Assembly (NCBI GenBank): GCA_000151295.1
Contig: GG745339.1
Span: 942,155-1,006,154, forward strand
DNA from: Allomyces macrogynus ATCC 38327
Taxonomy: Eukaryota; Blastocladiomycota; Blastocladiomycetes; Blastocladiales; Blastocladiaceae
DNA length: 64,000 bases
Reading direction: 5' to 3'
The translations under genes and the position numbers were made by a program. Shown in pieces: positions 33,207 to 44,800 of this stretch (position 1 is its first letter; each line of letters starts with the position of its first letter). The notes under the pieces were generated by a model, which saw nothing but the letters and a program-made list of their open reading frames with translations, had not been told where the DNA came from and ran no database searches.

Positions 33207-34041
33207 ATGTTCCGCCGCGCTTTCTCGACTGCCGCCGTGGCCGCCAGCTCCGTACGCATGCGGCACCCGCCATCATGATGGACGAGAAGACCAATTTTCG
33301 ACCCGGAATGCTGACCGACCGGGGATGGCTCCCGTCATTTTGCATTCCAGTCCACGAAGTCCGGCACGCGCGTCTTCCCGGGTACGTTGACGCTGCAGCG
33401 AGCGAAGGGAGCACTGCGCGGAGGATCACTGACCGTCCAGCACACGCACCATCAGTCGGCATCAACCGCGTCACGCTCCTCGGCCGTGTTGCACGCGACC
33501 CGAAGGAATTCAAGTCGTCGGAGACGGGGGAGACGACCTTGACCTCGTTCTCGCTTCAAACGTCGGACCGCAAAATCGGTGCGTAGAAGCTGCACCGCAA
33601 ACGACGGTGCCGGCCCCTGCTCGATGGATACTAATCCCCCCCCCCCCCCCCCCCCGAGCAGGGGGTGGGGAGAATGGTTCTTCGACCTACCTGAACCAGT
33701 ACCACAAGATTGTCAACTTTGACAAGCACACGCACGAGCTGGTCATGAAAATGAAGCCGGGGTACGTTTTGCCCAAGTCGCCACCACCCGCTCGGCCGTG
33801 CCTCACCTCATTTTTGGCGTCCTCTAGCATGTCGGTCCTGGTGGAGGGCAAGATCCAGTACAGCACGTACACGGACAAGGACGGCAACACCCGGTACAGC
33901 ACGGAGATCACGCCGTCCTACGGCGGCCGCGTGATTATCGTGAACGCGGAGGTTCCCGACGGCTGGTCCGGAGGCAAGTCGTCGAGCTCGTCCCACGATG
34001 ACCACTTTGGCGAGCCGGGCAAGGAGTACCCGATTGATTGA
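33207..34041 (+). CDS. RIM1: Mitochondrial single-stranded DNA-binding protein
   Basis: The first exon encodes MFRRAFSTAAVAASS, a typical mitochondrial presequence. The OB fold then begins INRVTLLGRVARDPKEFKSS and continues TSFSLQTSDRK, YHKIVNFDKHT and MSVLVEGKIQYSTYTDKDGN. These match bacterial-type SSB and yeast Rim1. Exons ending at 33578, 33662-33761 and 33828-34041 are in phase. The intron at 33579-33661 carries a TACTAAT branch site, twenty C and GAGCAG. Removal of the intron after exon 1 (donor GTACGC at 33252) cannot be placed in frame with the acceptor near 33443, so one boundary is missing or an indel is present. The protein coats single-stranded mtDNA at replication forks. Confidence 0.85.
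33636..33655 (+). repeat. Twenty-C homopolymer forming an intron pyrimidine tract
   Basis: Twenty consecutive C lie directly between a TACTAAT branch-point match (ending 33635) and the GAGCAG acceptor at 33656-33661 in the second mapped intron of mtSSB. The run length may be inexact because homopolymers are error-prone. Confidence 0.95.
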
Positions 34042-34223
34042 GTCGCGGCACTAAGCTGCAACACAGTGCATTTTGGCCGGTTTTCTAATTTATTGCCGCG
34101 GAGTCTGGTGCACCAGGCCCGTTTGGCTGTTGAAAAGAAACAAAAATATTTCGTTGCCCCTTGCATCTGTATTGCTGCACTTCAATTCTCTCCAGTGCCA
34201 TTTGCACGAACAGTTTACATTCC

Positions 34224-37151
34224 TCACAGTGCCCCGTCCACTCCCAGCACCAGCGTCACTGTCTCCGGCACGGGCTTGCCCACACTCGCCTGTGTCGCGG
34301 CTGAGCCCGCGTCGTTGTCCTTGGCGTCGCCAGGCGACCCGCTCGCCGTCTCGGCCGCCGGATGCAGTTCCGGCGCAGACTGCGTGTGTCCCGTGCGCTC
34401 CTTGATCATGCTCAAATGCCGCGCCGGGATCCCGCGCCAGGCCTTGGCCGCAAACTCGCCGCCGCCGTCGCCCTTGATCACGCTCAAGTCTGGCATCGAT
34501 GAGGAAATGGGGGCCGGCGGCGGCCGCTCCGGGTCCTTGGGAATGTGCTTGATGCGCACGCGGTACTTGTGTGGCGAGGCGTGTTGCCCTGGATCAGTTT
34601 TTGCTTTTCTAAACGGGATTAGGTCAGGTGTGAATATTGAGCGAGTTGGTCAAACGCGCCATCAAAAACGCACCTTTGCCGCCGCTGCTGAAGTTTCTGC
34701 TCGAGTTCAATCAGCTTCTTGCGATGCTCCTCGGACGACGCGAGTCGGGACGCAGCGATNNNNNNNNNNNNNNNNNNNNNNNNNNNNNNNNNNNNNNNNN
34801 NNNNNNNNNNNNNNNNNNNNNNNNNNNNNNNNNNNNNNNNNNNNNNNNNNNNNNNNNNNCACGCTGCACGTACTCGACTTGCGCTGCAGTTCGTCGTCCT
34901 TGGCGCGTTTCGCGGCAACAATCTCGGCGCGCTTCGTCTCCTCCAAGTCGCGCAAGTACTGTTTCGAGTGCGCGACACGTTCCTGCAGCTCGGCAATCGA
35001 CATTTCCGAGAGCAAGCCCACATTGGCCGTCGCCGTCAAGTCCACTTCGGCGGCGCGGCGCGACGCGGCCGAGGTCCCGACGAGCGCGACGCTGGCGGCC
35101 TCGAGCGCGCGAATTTGCTTGATGAGTTCGCGCTTGGCGTCAAGGTCAGCCTGCGCCGCGGCCTGCGCCTCGGCCTTGAGTCTGTCAGCGAGTTCGGCAG
35201 CGTCGCGCGCGGCACGGTGCTTGTCCTCGGCGACTTTGGTCTTGGCTTCGATGATCCGGTCCTGGATTTCCTGGACTTGCGCGACTTTCGTCTTGTTGAG
35301 CTCGTCTTCCTGCTTGAGTTGCTCGTCGCGCTCGGCTTGCAGTTGCTCCTTTTCCTCCTTGACTTGCTGCGCGACGATCCTGTCGGTTGGGGTGAAATCA
35401 CAAGTCGTCAGTGAACCGCATCAACAACACACCGCTCCACGCATAGATCCACGTACATGCGCTCGCGCACGCTCGTCTCCTTGGCAATCACTGCCTCCTC
35501 GTGAATCAGCTGCACCTGCATCTTCTTCCTCAACTGCTCGACTTCGGCCTCCTCCTGTGCATACCACCGCGCCTCCTCCTCCATCCGCGCGACCGCCAAC
35601 GGATCCACCAAACTCCGCAACGTCTGCTCCAACTTCTGCTGCTCCTCGCGCTCGCGTTTCTGGAACACGGCCGTCTCGCGCAAAATCGCCGCCGTGTTCA
35701 ACTTCCCCCCGCCTGCACTCCGCGGCCGCGGCGCGATACCCGGCACGTGCGGCCTCGCCGCGGGCCGCGCCGAGGCGGGCATGTCGCGCTCGGCCTTGAG
35801 CGCGGCGATTTTCGCGGCGGTCGATTCGGATACGGTCGGTCGCTGCGCGACGTGGAAGACGGCGGCCGCGAGCGTGCCGTCAGCGACGGCCTGCTGCCGC
35901 GCACGACGCCGTGCGCGCTTGCCGGCGTCGAGGGCCAGCTGGTCTTTGGTTTTGGTCGTCAGGTGGGTCGTGGCGGGCGCCGCGCGGGCTTTGGGGAGAG
36001 CGGGCAGGGTCACGGGTTCGGGCATGGTCGGCGTGCGTGGGCGCGTGAGGGTCGGTGGGGCCGGGACGGTCGCGCGTTTGATGGATTTTTTGGCGAGTTT
36101 GCCCTGAGCGAGGTATTTTTCGAGCCGGGCGATGAGGGGGGCCAGCGCGTGCATGCGCGCGTGGAGTGGGTGGAGAATGGCTTTCTGTAGAGCAGAGAGA
36201 TGCGGTCATTGACATGAGTGCAAGGGCGCGGAAATCGGCAATGGGTGAGGAGCATACCGTCGCGTACTTGCCGTCATCGTAGACGTCGCGAATCGTGGCC
36301 TCGATCAGGGCTTTCTGGTGGCTGAGAAACGTGAAAAGCGAGAGAACGCCGCGCGCCGATTGCACCGAGCCCGAGACGGCGGCGGTTTCCTTGATGACGA
36401 ATGATGTTGGGAAGTCGGAGCAGAGCAGGGACAAGATTGCTATCAACGGAAATGACGAGTTAGCGTTGCGGCTCGACGAGAAAAATGACAGGATGCGAAT
36501 AGACACCTTGGAACTGGTGGAGAGAGCGCTTCAACACCTTGGGATAGGCCGAGTAAAATGCTGCAATCACTGCCTGTTGAGAGGAGAAGTGAGGGACGAA
36601 CGAGGGGCGAGATGAAACCACTGCACTCATTTTGGCCGATGTCGTCTGGAAAACAGACCTTGATGATGCACGCATGACCAACGAAGAAGACGGCGACGCG
36701 AGACGCGGGATCTTGTTGGTCAACGGACAGCTAGACCCGGTCCGCCATCGTCGTCAGGAACGAATCCAAGAGTCAAGGCGGCACCCGACTCACAGGTCGA
36801 CGCTGGTCGGGTAATTTCCATCCATTTTCGAGCTCCACACACCTCATCGAGGATAGCTTGATCAGCGAGCATGCCCGCAACGTCGGCGACCAACGTTCCC
36901 GTCGACGCAGTGTCGTCCGCTATTGACCCCGCCGACCGCGACGAAGCAGCGCTTCGGTTCACGTTCTTGCCGTCATTGTTTCGGTCCTTGTGCTGTTCTT
37001 GAAGCGGTGATCGCCTGCTTGCTGCGGTCCATGGCCGCGACGTTGTGCCGCCGGTACTGGTGCCAATCGACGTTGCCGAGGCCAGGCGCGGCGACCCAAG
37101 CGACTCGAGTTGCGATAAAGTGAAGTCAACGTCTTGGCTATCGGAAAGCAT
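34224..37151 (-). CDS. CFAP99: CFAP99-like flagellar protein
   Basis: Multi-exon minus-strand gene. Its middle reads GKLNTAAILRETAVFQKRER, then QVQLIHEEAVIAKE, ELIKQIRALEAAS and TATANVGLLSEMSIAELQER. That is the ordered signature of CFAP99 (HEEA, IRAIE, LLGEMS). Exons upstream give AVIAAFYSAYPKVLKRSL, RGVLSLFTFLSHQKALIEAT and KAILHPLHARM. The last exon (34608-34224) joins in phase to QQKLQQRRQR and ends in a Ser/Pro tail. Most of the protein is coiled coil. CFAP99 is a cilia- and flagella-associated protein restricted to organisms with motile cilia. The 5' end is uncertain: a 143-codon frame starting at 37151 may be the first exon. A 100-N gap lies within, probably in an intron. Confidence 0.77.
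34760..34859. other. Assembly gap of 100 N, probably within a CFAP99 intron
   Basis: Exactly 100 N. On the gene strand the exon before the gap ends with a good donor (GTACGTGCAG) 15 bases from the N run. Coding resumes directly on the other side (ASRLASSEEHRKKL). The missing sequence is therefore probably intronic, although a small exon could be lost. Confidence 0.95.
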
Positions 37152-38283
37152 TTTGCAGCTGGTTGGCGATCAGGTTCTACGGCAGGGTGAGCACCGGTCT
37201 AAGTCGGATGTTGCGATTTACAGCATGATCAAGTATTTTTGATATTTGCGGGTGCGCCAGCTCACTCGGGCGTGACCGCGTAGAGCAGACCTGCGCGCTG
37301 CTCTGCGCTCGCTCGAGCTGATCCAGTTTGCACGTCGTCGCGGTCGGCGAGACGAGGGAAACGCCCTAAATGCGGAACAGCCTCTAGACCCGACGGCTTC
37401 GGGTCGAGACTGGATCCCACAAGATGAGCGTGGAGGTCCAGGTGGGCCGGGGAGCAACGCAGTTTTGAAGGGCGCCGTCGCCGACGTAACAGACTTGCGA
37501 GAATCACAGCAAAAGGCCGAAAGGGCAGGCACAACAACTGAAACCAACAGAACACAGCATCCAAACACAAACGGCGAGGGCAAAGAACAGGGGACTCAAA
37601 CGACACGCGCATGACGGCCGACCCGCGGCACCGGTCTCGGTGCAAGGCACTTGCTCAAAGCACGCGTCAGACACGGGTGCACGGCGTGCATATCACGGTT
37701 GCAAGTGGCGTCGAAGTCCGCCTCGCGACAACGTCCGGCTATACGAGCGCCTCAAACAAGATTCGTGCTGCGACGGGAAACAGGGCCGGTCGAAGATGCG
37801 ACTGTCCAATCGGTCTGTTGTATGTGGGCCGTCGCTGTTGACACGTCGCCAGCCTTGAAAATCGACACCGTCACAAATCGATGTACTTTTTTGAAGTTCG
37901 CCTGGCACTTCGCTTGCCTTCCCTCGGTAAGCCGCTGATATTTGATGGCCTTTCCCTCCGATGTTCAACGGTGCGCATCCTCGCTCGCTGATACAAGACG
38001 AAGTTGACGAACCGGATGAAATGTGACGACGTCGACTCTGAAAGAAAAGCGTGCGACACGCGAAAGGCAGGATTTTCAGGCAGGTCACGCTCGAGTCAAG
38101 AATCATGAATCATCTCCCACCCACCGAGAAGCCGATCACCTCCACGATTGCTCGACCCATACTCCAGGTTGTACCAGCTCCCCTCCCGCCGTTAATCATT
38201 CCAACGCGCTCGAGTTCCCGCGACACGCTGCCTGCAGAGTCACCGCATCCGAATTGACTCGACCTGTTGACGCAACCGATGCC
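37152..38283. other. Intergenic region, no supported gene
   Basis: About 1.1 kb of mixed composition between CFAP99 and the isoleucyl-tRNA synthetase remnant. Only short, unconvincing frames occur on either strand. The CFAP99 promoter should lie at its left end. Confidence 0.4.
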
Positions 38284-38945
38284 ATGAAACCACGACGCCT
38301 GGCGCTGGACCGCTTCAAGGAACGCTTCCAGCACATCCGTGACCACGACCAACCAGCAAAATCACGACACGATGGCCGCCGCTCACACGCTGCAGTCCAG
38401 CGGCTGCGTCCGACATATCTGAAGTGCACGACCGACGACCTCTACCAGTGGCAAGTAATTACGCGCGCGCCCGCTGGCTACCTTCTCCACCCGATGGACC
38501 GCGTTGTATTCACCTTGCTGTTGCTGCTCTTGCTGTGATCCCCGGCGCCGTGGCCGCGCAACCCGAACGCGAGACCTTCATCTTGCACGACGGCCCGCCC
38601 TACGCCAACTGCAACCTGCACACGGGCCACGCGCTCAACAAGGTCCTCAACGACATGATCAACCGACACCAATTGCTCGAGGGCCGAACTGTGCACTAAG
38701 TCCCCGGGTTTGACTGCCACGGGATGCCCATTGAGCACAAGACGCTCCAAGAGGCGGCCAAGAAGGCCAAGAAGTTGAACTTGCTGCCGCCAAAACTGAC
38801 CCCGCTCGAGGTTCGTGCGCGTACGCGCGCCTTGGCCACGTCCACGGTCGCCAAGCAGATCGATTCGCTCATTGGTGGAGAGAGTCGGTCGTGGATTTGG
38901 CAGTCAAATCGTCTGGGTGGGTTGATGTCTGGTTGCTTGCCTTGA
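38284..38945 (+). pseudogene. Truncated isoleucyl-tRNA synthetase remnant
   Basis: The segment [20 protein letters not shown], followed by [11 protein letters not shown], is the class I signature of bacterial/mitochondrial IleRS. HTGH stands for the usual HIGH, and NCNLH for NGNLH. After GRTVH an in-frame TAA (38697-38699) stands where the family has Tyr; PGFDCHGMPIEHKTLQEAAK then continues in the same frame. Upstream, TTDDLYQWQ fits the family's N-terminus and ends at a possible GTAATT donor. Similarity stops near AKQID (about 38870). The catalytic KMSKS region and the whole anticodon domain of the roughly 950-residue enzyme are missing. A fragment of about 150 codons with a stop should be non-functional, so a complete gene is expected elsewhere. 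A sequencing error could explain the stop, but not the truncation. Confidence 0.8.
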
Positions 38946-39152
38946 ATAATTATAAAACGTCGAAGGTTGATGCATGTTGATGCATGTTGCTCGCCTTCCC
39001 ATTTTTCGGTGCAGAAGCCGCAGAAATTTTGGAAGCCTTTCCTTCCCATTTGCAACCGGTGCGCGGCCTCGCAAATACAAAAGCGACATAACACGATCGC
39101 AATGACAAAGATTCTCAGACGCCAAGAAGAAAACAGTTGGTCATTTCATCCA

Positions 39153-40658
39153 TCAAGATTTCCGCGCCTTCTTAGCCGCCTTTCCTTCCGTTTCGGGCTC
39201 GACATCAGCCGTGGTACTCTCCCCGCTCTTTTCCGCCGCACGCGAACCGGAACTGCCGGCCTTGGCAGCAGTGGCCGCAGACCCCGTCGCATCCGCCGAC
39301 CGTGGCCTCTTGGGGGCGAAAAACGACGTGATCGTCGTCGCGCGCTTGATGGTCACGTCGGCGGCCGACGCGGGCGGCTTGTTCTCGGTCGGGAGTGCCA
39401 CATTCAACGTCAGCACAATTGGGCAGTGGTCCGACCCCATGACGTCGCCGAGAATGCGCATGTCCTTGACGCGGTCGATGAGGCCGGTCGATACAAAAAA
39501 ATAGTCGATGCGCCAGCCCTTGTTCGCGGGCCGCTGGTTGGTCTTCTGGTCCCAGAACGTGTACTCGACGGCGTCGGGGCCGTGCACGTGCCGGAAAACA
39601 TCGATGAATTCGAGGTCGTGCGTGAGCCGGTCGAGCAGCGCGCGTTCGGGTGGGGAGAAGCCCGTTGAGTTGGCGTTGGTCTAGTATTGCGGGAAGAATG
39701 CGGGCGTGTGAGCGAGGGCGAGCGCATGAGTGTAGATGAGCGTGACAATATATACCTTTGGATTCCAAATGTCTTTGGCGGTGTGCGCTATTCGATCGGA
39801 CGAAAACGACGTGGGTGAAGTCGAGCTATTGCGGCGTGTTGGCAGCCGCGAGCAACAACGTACCAATGTTCATATCACCGCAAACGACGACATCGCGCCC
39901 GTCATCGACGAGCTTGGCAAGGTACGCGAGAAGCCGCTCGTAAAACGCAAACTTGTACTCCATGGATCGGCCGCCATTTGGGCAATACTAGGTCGACGCA
40001 ATCGAGACGTCAGCTCGCCACCCAATCAGCAGCCGTGAACGGGTCTTTAACGAAATATAATGCACGTACCAAGTTGATCAGCACAAACATGCCGTGATCC
40101 GTGATCATAGCGCGGCCCTCCAAATCTTCAAACACGTCGGCACCCTTTCCCGTCCATGCGTCAACCGTGGCGCCCTTGCGCGCGTACGTGATCACGCCCG
40201 AGTATCCCTTGCGCACTTCGCTCAAGCAATGGAACGAGTGGTAGTTTGGCACGTGGATCAGGCCGGCCTTGACGACGGCCTCGTCGAGCACGCTCAGCTT
40301 GGACTCTTGCACGCAAAGGATGTCGGCGTCATGTTCCTTGAGGAACGCGGGGAGTGAGCGTAATGCCAGCGGAGCCGGACTTGGCGAGGCCTTGCCGGTA
40401 CCGCGCGCGCTGTTCTTGCCGGCGGCTAGATGACAGCCAGTTTGGGGTCAAAATTGATTCGAATTTCTCCATAAATTTCAGACGTTGCCGTTGGGTTGGA
40501 AACGTTGCGGCCGGCGATGGCCTACCGTCGGCACCGAAGACGCTGCGGATGCCGTTGACATTCCAACACAAAATGGTCGTTGATCCCTGAGGATATTCTT
40601 CTGCTGTTGTCGCTGCTCCTGCTGCCGCTTCTTGTTTGCCAGTGTCTTTTGAGGTCAT
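39153..40658 (-). CDS. APN2: AP endonuclease 2 (Apn2/APEX2 family)
   Basis: Five exons (40658-40526, 40425-40070, 39987-39864, 39787-39756, 39680-39153) join in phase to 390 residues. Family motifs appear in order: LCWNVNGIRS (metal ligand Asn), ILCVQESKL (Glu), YSGVITYARKG, NLYCPNGG, VVCGDMNIAHTAKDIWNPK (Asp/Asn), and MGSDHCPIVLTL (catalytic Asp-His). The enzyme cleaves DNA 5' of abasic sites and has 3'-phosphodiesterase and exonuclease activity in nuclear base-excision repair. A C-terminal TITSFFAPKR matches a PCNA-interacting motif, typical of Apn2 and not Apn1. The GRF zinc finger that usually ends Apn2 is absent; the tail is Lys/Glu-rich (GKAAKKARKS). The start is 281 bp from the divergent thioredoxin-fold gene. 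Confidence 0.92.
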
Positions 40659-40939
40659 TTCTTAATGGTGCACAAAGGAATGGAGCACGCGCCGCTGGCG
40701 GCCTTCCTGCTGTCCTGTGGGTTGAAGGAAAGAAGTCATGAGTCACACACTCGTGATGTGAAACATCGCTGGGGTTGTGATATGTTTTCGTTCGCTTTTG
40801 CCGTTGGCACTTGGCTCCAAAAAGACCAGCAGCCGCAGTCCACGACCGCGATCAGTGACTTGCAGGCAGGAACTGCCGGCAAACAGGACGCACCACCGGC
40901 AACGTGGTCTTTTGAAGCTGCAGCAGCGAAGCAACAGCA

Positions 40940-41519
40940 ATGGGTCTCTTTTCGTGGCTCCGCGGCGACGAAGCGGCCCACGCACCAGCACCAGCGCCGG
41001 CCAACCTTGAAGTCGACCCGTCGAATACCACAACGTTCAGCGGCGATTTGGAGACGGTCCCGCGCAACAACACCATCTGTTACCACGTGGTAGGCCCGAT
41101 TCAGCACGTTGTGATGGGGAATGATCGACCGCTTACGGTATCTCTGGTCATCGGGCGTCGTCAACAGGAGGGGTTCCTGCAGTGCGATTATTTCCAGCGC
41201 GCACTACGGCTCGGGTCGCGCGTCGCGACCGAGAATGTGCACGTCGACACGAACGTCTTCTCGGAGAGCGAGTTTTTCCGGTCGCGGTTGCCCGAGCTGA
41301 CGAAGGTTCGTTGCCGAGCCCCGCGTGGGTTTGAAGCTGGGAAGGAGCGCAGCGAGCTAATCCAAATCTTTGACCGACTGGCAGGAGGTGCCCGGCAGCG
41401 CGCTGCACCGGACGTGCCCGATCGTGTATGAAGGGTGCGAGGAAGTCGAGTACAAGTACGTCGGTGGCTACGACGACTTTGCCAAGATCGCTGCGCAACG
41501 GCACGGCGTGCGGCCATAA
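40940..41519 (+). CDS. Thioredoxin/glutaredoxin-fold protein
   Basis: Best model: exons 40940-41089, 41168-41305 and 41385-41519, all in phase, 140 residues. The first intron (78 nt, GTAGGC...CAACAG) is in frame and would also read through. Removing it brings ICYHV next to EGFLQCDYFQRALRLG, which looks like a strand, a single active-site-like Cys and helix 1 of a thioredoxin fold. Near the end, HRTCPIVYEGC has the cis-proline context, and YVGGYDDFAKIA matches the GG-x-x-D-F loop of glutaredoxins. A similar domain precedes malate dehydrogenase in MDH1B. Only one Cys sits at the helix start, so redox activity is uncertain. The N-terminus (MGLFSWLRGDE) could be myristoylated at Gly2. Confidence 0.55.
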
Positions 41520-41835
41520 ACCATTGCCGGTTGACGCGTTTTGTACGTCGCGAATAGATTTTGATGCTATCAGAACGGGCTGCCGCGGCGAGATCATGTC
41601 TCATCGTCATTTTCCCCGCCGCCAGTACGCGCCGCGATCGCCGCGTCGCGACGAACACGGCGGGCTCCGCGATCGCTGATCCGCCAAGCGCAGTGACTCG
41701 ACGCTGATCAGACCCAGGACGACGTCGACCTCGCGCACGACTCGGTGTCCTTGCCGCTCTCCTCCATTCTCGCCGCGAACCACGTTTCCGTGTCGTACCG
41801 TGCCACTCGGCTGCTCGACGCGATCGGTTCGCATC
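41520..41835. other. Short intergenic region, no gene
   Basis: About 316 bp between two genes on the same strand; it should hold the promoter and 5' UTR of the long coiled-coil gene. No specific element is visible. Confidence 0.4.
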
Positions 41836-44800
41836 ATGTCGGCCACCTCCGCGCCCGCACCGCGCCCGCACCAGGGCAACGGCGCTGCCAACATGACTGC
41901 ACACGCAAATGCCGCGACCATGTCGCGCCCGACAAGGACCGCGACCACGAATACGAACGCGAGCGCGAGCACGACCACGCCTGCGACCACCGGCTCGGCG
42001 CCGCGGTGGTCGCACACCAGCTTCAACCCGTTTCGTCGCGCCGCTGCCGCGCGCTCGGCATGCACTACCGGGTTCCACCTGTGCGGCGCGAACGCGTCCA
42101 CGACCAGTAATGCCACAAACCGCGCGCCTCTGGTGGTGGATCTGCCCGCGAACCGTGGCACCGACCAACCTGTGGCCCCTCCTTCCGCTGCGCCACCTGC
42201 CGCTCCGCCCACGAGGTTCATGCCGGCGCACCAGAAACGGTCGCTCGTCAGCTTGCAGTCAACGTGGAAGCTCGCGCAGCCCGCAGTGACTCCTGCGACG
42301 TCGATTCATACACCCACGGCGCACCCGCCCGTGGGTTCGTCGTCGTCGTCATCGACTGCGGCAGCATCGACCGCTACGCCGCGCGCGAATGCCGCCGACT
42401 CGATCCACGACCAAATTGTCGCGCTGCTCAAGAGCGCCATCGAGCCCGGTCGGCCACAGCAGACGGAGCAGCAGCAGCAGCAGACAGAACCCATGGGCCT
42501 GACGCCGCCGTCACCCGACCTTGGGCCGCGTCTCGAACCGCCTGGCCACGACGCGCTCGCTCATGAGCATCGCCTCGACGCGGAAAATCACGACATGGCC
42601 GGGTCACAAGACCCCATGCCGCCTCCGCGCGCCCACGACACGCCCGCGTTCAAAGTCCCGGCGGTTCCTGTTTCGCGTGGGTTCGCGCAACCGGCGCCGA
42701 CCGTCCCACAGCCGCGCACGTTTGCGCCTCCACCGGTCCCAACGCCGCCGTCGTCGTCGTCATCCTCGTCGTTATCGTTTGGCAGCCGCGCCGAACTCGC
42801 GCGCCCGGGCCTCTCGCCGATCCCCGAGTCGGAGACGCCGCCGGCGTCGTCGCCCGCGCCCATGTCGCGCGACTCGAGTCCCGAGCTCACGTACGACCAG
42901 TCGTACCCGTCGCCCGCGACAACGAAAGCGACGCGGCCCGCCAAGCGGCGGCGCCTCGACGATACCATCGACAACGACCGCCGCCATGACGACGACGGCG
43001 ATGCTGACGACGCGGACCACCTAGTCTCGGCAGTGGCGCGGTCGGTGCGCGCGGCCAAGCTCTCGGCGCAGGAGCGCAACGTGCTTGCGGCGCGCGTGCG
43101 CGACCTCCAGCAAATGGTGGCCGCGATCACGCAGCAAAAAGCCGACCTCGAGCGCGCGCACTTGGCCGTGCAGGACCAGGCGATCGATGTCGCGACACGC
43201 GCGACCCGCGAACTGGACGCGATCAAGGGCGCGATCGGCCACGATATGGCGCAGCTCATGCGCGAGCAGCACAAGGTCACGCACCACCTGCAGGCGCTCG
43301 TCGACCGGTTGAACAAGGAAAAGGATGAAGTCGTTGCGCAGCTGGCGGCTGCGCAGGGCGACGCGCGCAGTCTTCGCGAGCGGCTGGACGAGGCCGTCGT
43401 TCAACTTGCAGTTGCGCAGGGCGACGCGCGCAGTCTGCAAATGCAGTTGGACGAGGCGCGGTCGGGCCATACCGCGACGGTCACCGCGCTCGAGGAGCGG
43501 TACCAGCAAGCCGTGGCCACGGTCGCCGAGTTGCAAGCCCAGATTGCGCAACATGCGCAGCATGTGGAGCAAGTGCATCAAATCAAGCAGCTGCTCGTCG
43601 ACGAGCACGCGAAGGCTCTCGCGGCGGTGACTGAAGAAGGTACCAAGTCGCACGAGCGTCTGATGCAGCTGATCCACGACCGGGACCAAGAACTCGCTGC
43701 CAAGCAGACCGCGCTCGACCACGAGCATGAGCTGCGCGCGGCGGCCGAGGCCAGTCTCGCCCGAGTGCAGGCGCAGCTCGACGGGCAGCAGTGGCACGAC
43801 GAGGCGCTCGCGTCCGTGCAAGACGCTCTTGGCGACAAGTTTACGGCCGTCATGGAGGCGCTCGCGCGCGGCGATCACGGCGTCGCCGAGTATCACGCCG
43901 CCGTCACGTCCCAAGTGTCGCAGATTATCACGCAGCTGCAAGACCCGCTCACCACCATTTCGTCGACGGTCGGCGGCACGCAGTCGACGCTCCTCGAACC
44001 TCTGCGCCGCCTCGAGACGCAGCTGGAAGCGCAGCAGCAGACCGCGGCCGCGTTGGCCCAGCAGCACCGCGACTCGATCCGCGACCTGCAAGACCAGCTG
44101 CGCGCACAACAGAAGCAGCTGTGCGACCGGCTACGTGCGACGGCCGACCTGCAGACGGAACTCGCGGCGACTCACACGCAGCTCAATGACGCAATTGCGC
44201 GCAAGACGGCACTGCACGCGCAGCTCGGTGAGGCGCACCACGAGCAGCACCGGCTGCGCGAGGAAGCGGCTGCATTGCGCACGGCCAATGGCGACGAAAA
44301 GCGCCGACTCGACCAGCAGATTGCCGAGCTGTCGACCAAGCGCGAAGCGGTGATTCGCCGACTGCAGGCCGACGCTGAGGTCCTTGCCCGCGAGCTCGCC
44401 GAGATGCGCGCGGCGCTCGAGGCCAAGGATGCGGCCATGCGCGCGGCGGAGCAGGCCAAGGACGTGGAAATGCGCACGGCGCTTGAGGCCAAGGACGCGA
44501 CTGTGCGCGAAATACGCGCGGCACTCGAAGCCAAAGAGGCCGAAATGCATGCGGCGGTGCAGGCCAAGGAAATGGAAATGGACGCGGCCGTGCGCGCCAA
44601 GGAGTCGGAGATGCAGACGGCGATGCAGGAAGCGGCGCGGGCGTCGGAACAGGATAAGCGCACGGCGATTCAGACCAAGGATTCGGAGATGCAGGCTATT
44701 GTCGCGGCCATGGACGCCGAGGTGAAGGCGGTGCGCACGCAGGCGGCTGAGTCGGAGCAGACGACGATCCAGCGGGCGACGCAGGAGCTGGAGGCAGCTC

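Noticed and set aside
33636..33661. Poly-C run as an assembly gap artefact only
   Set aside because: It is flanked by a perfect branch-site match and a working in-phase acceptor, so it is treated as a real intron tract with uncertain exact length.
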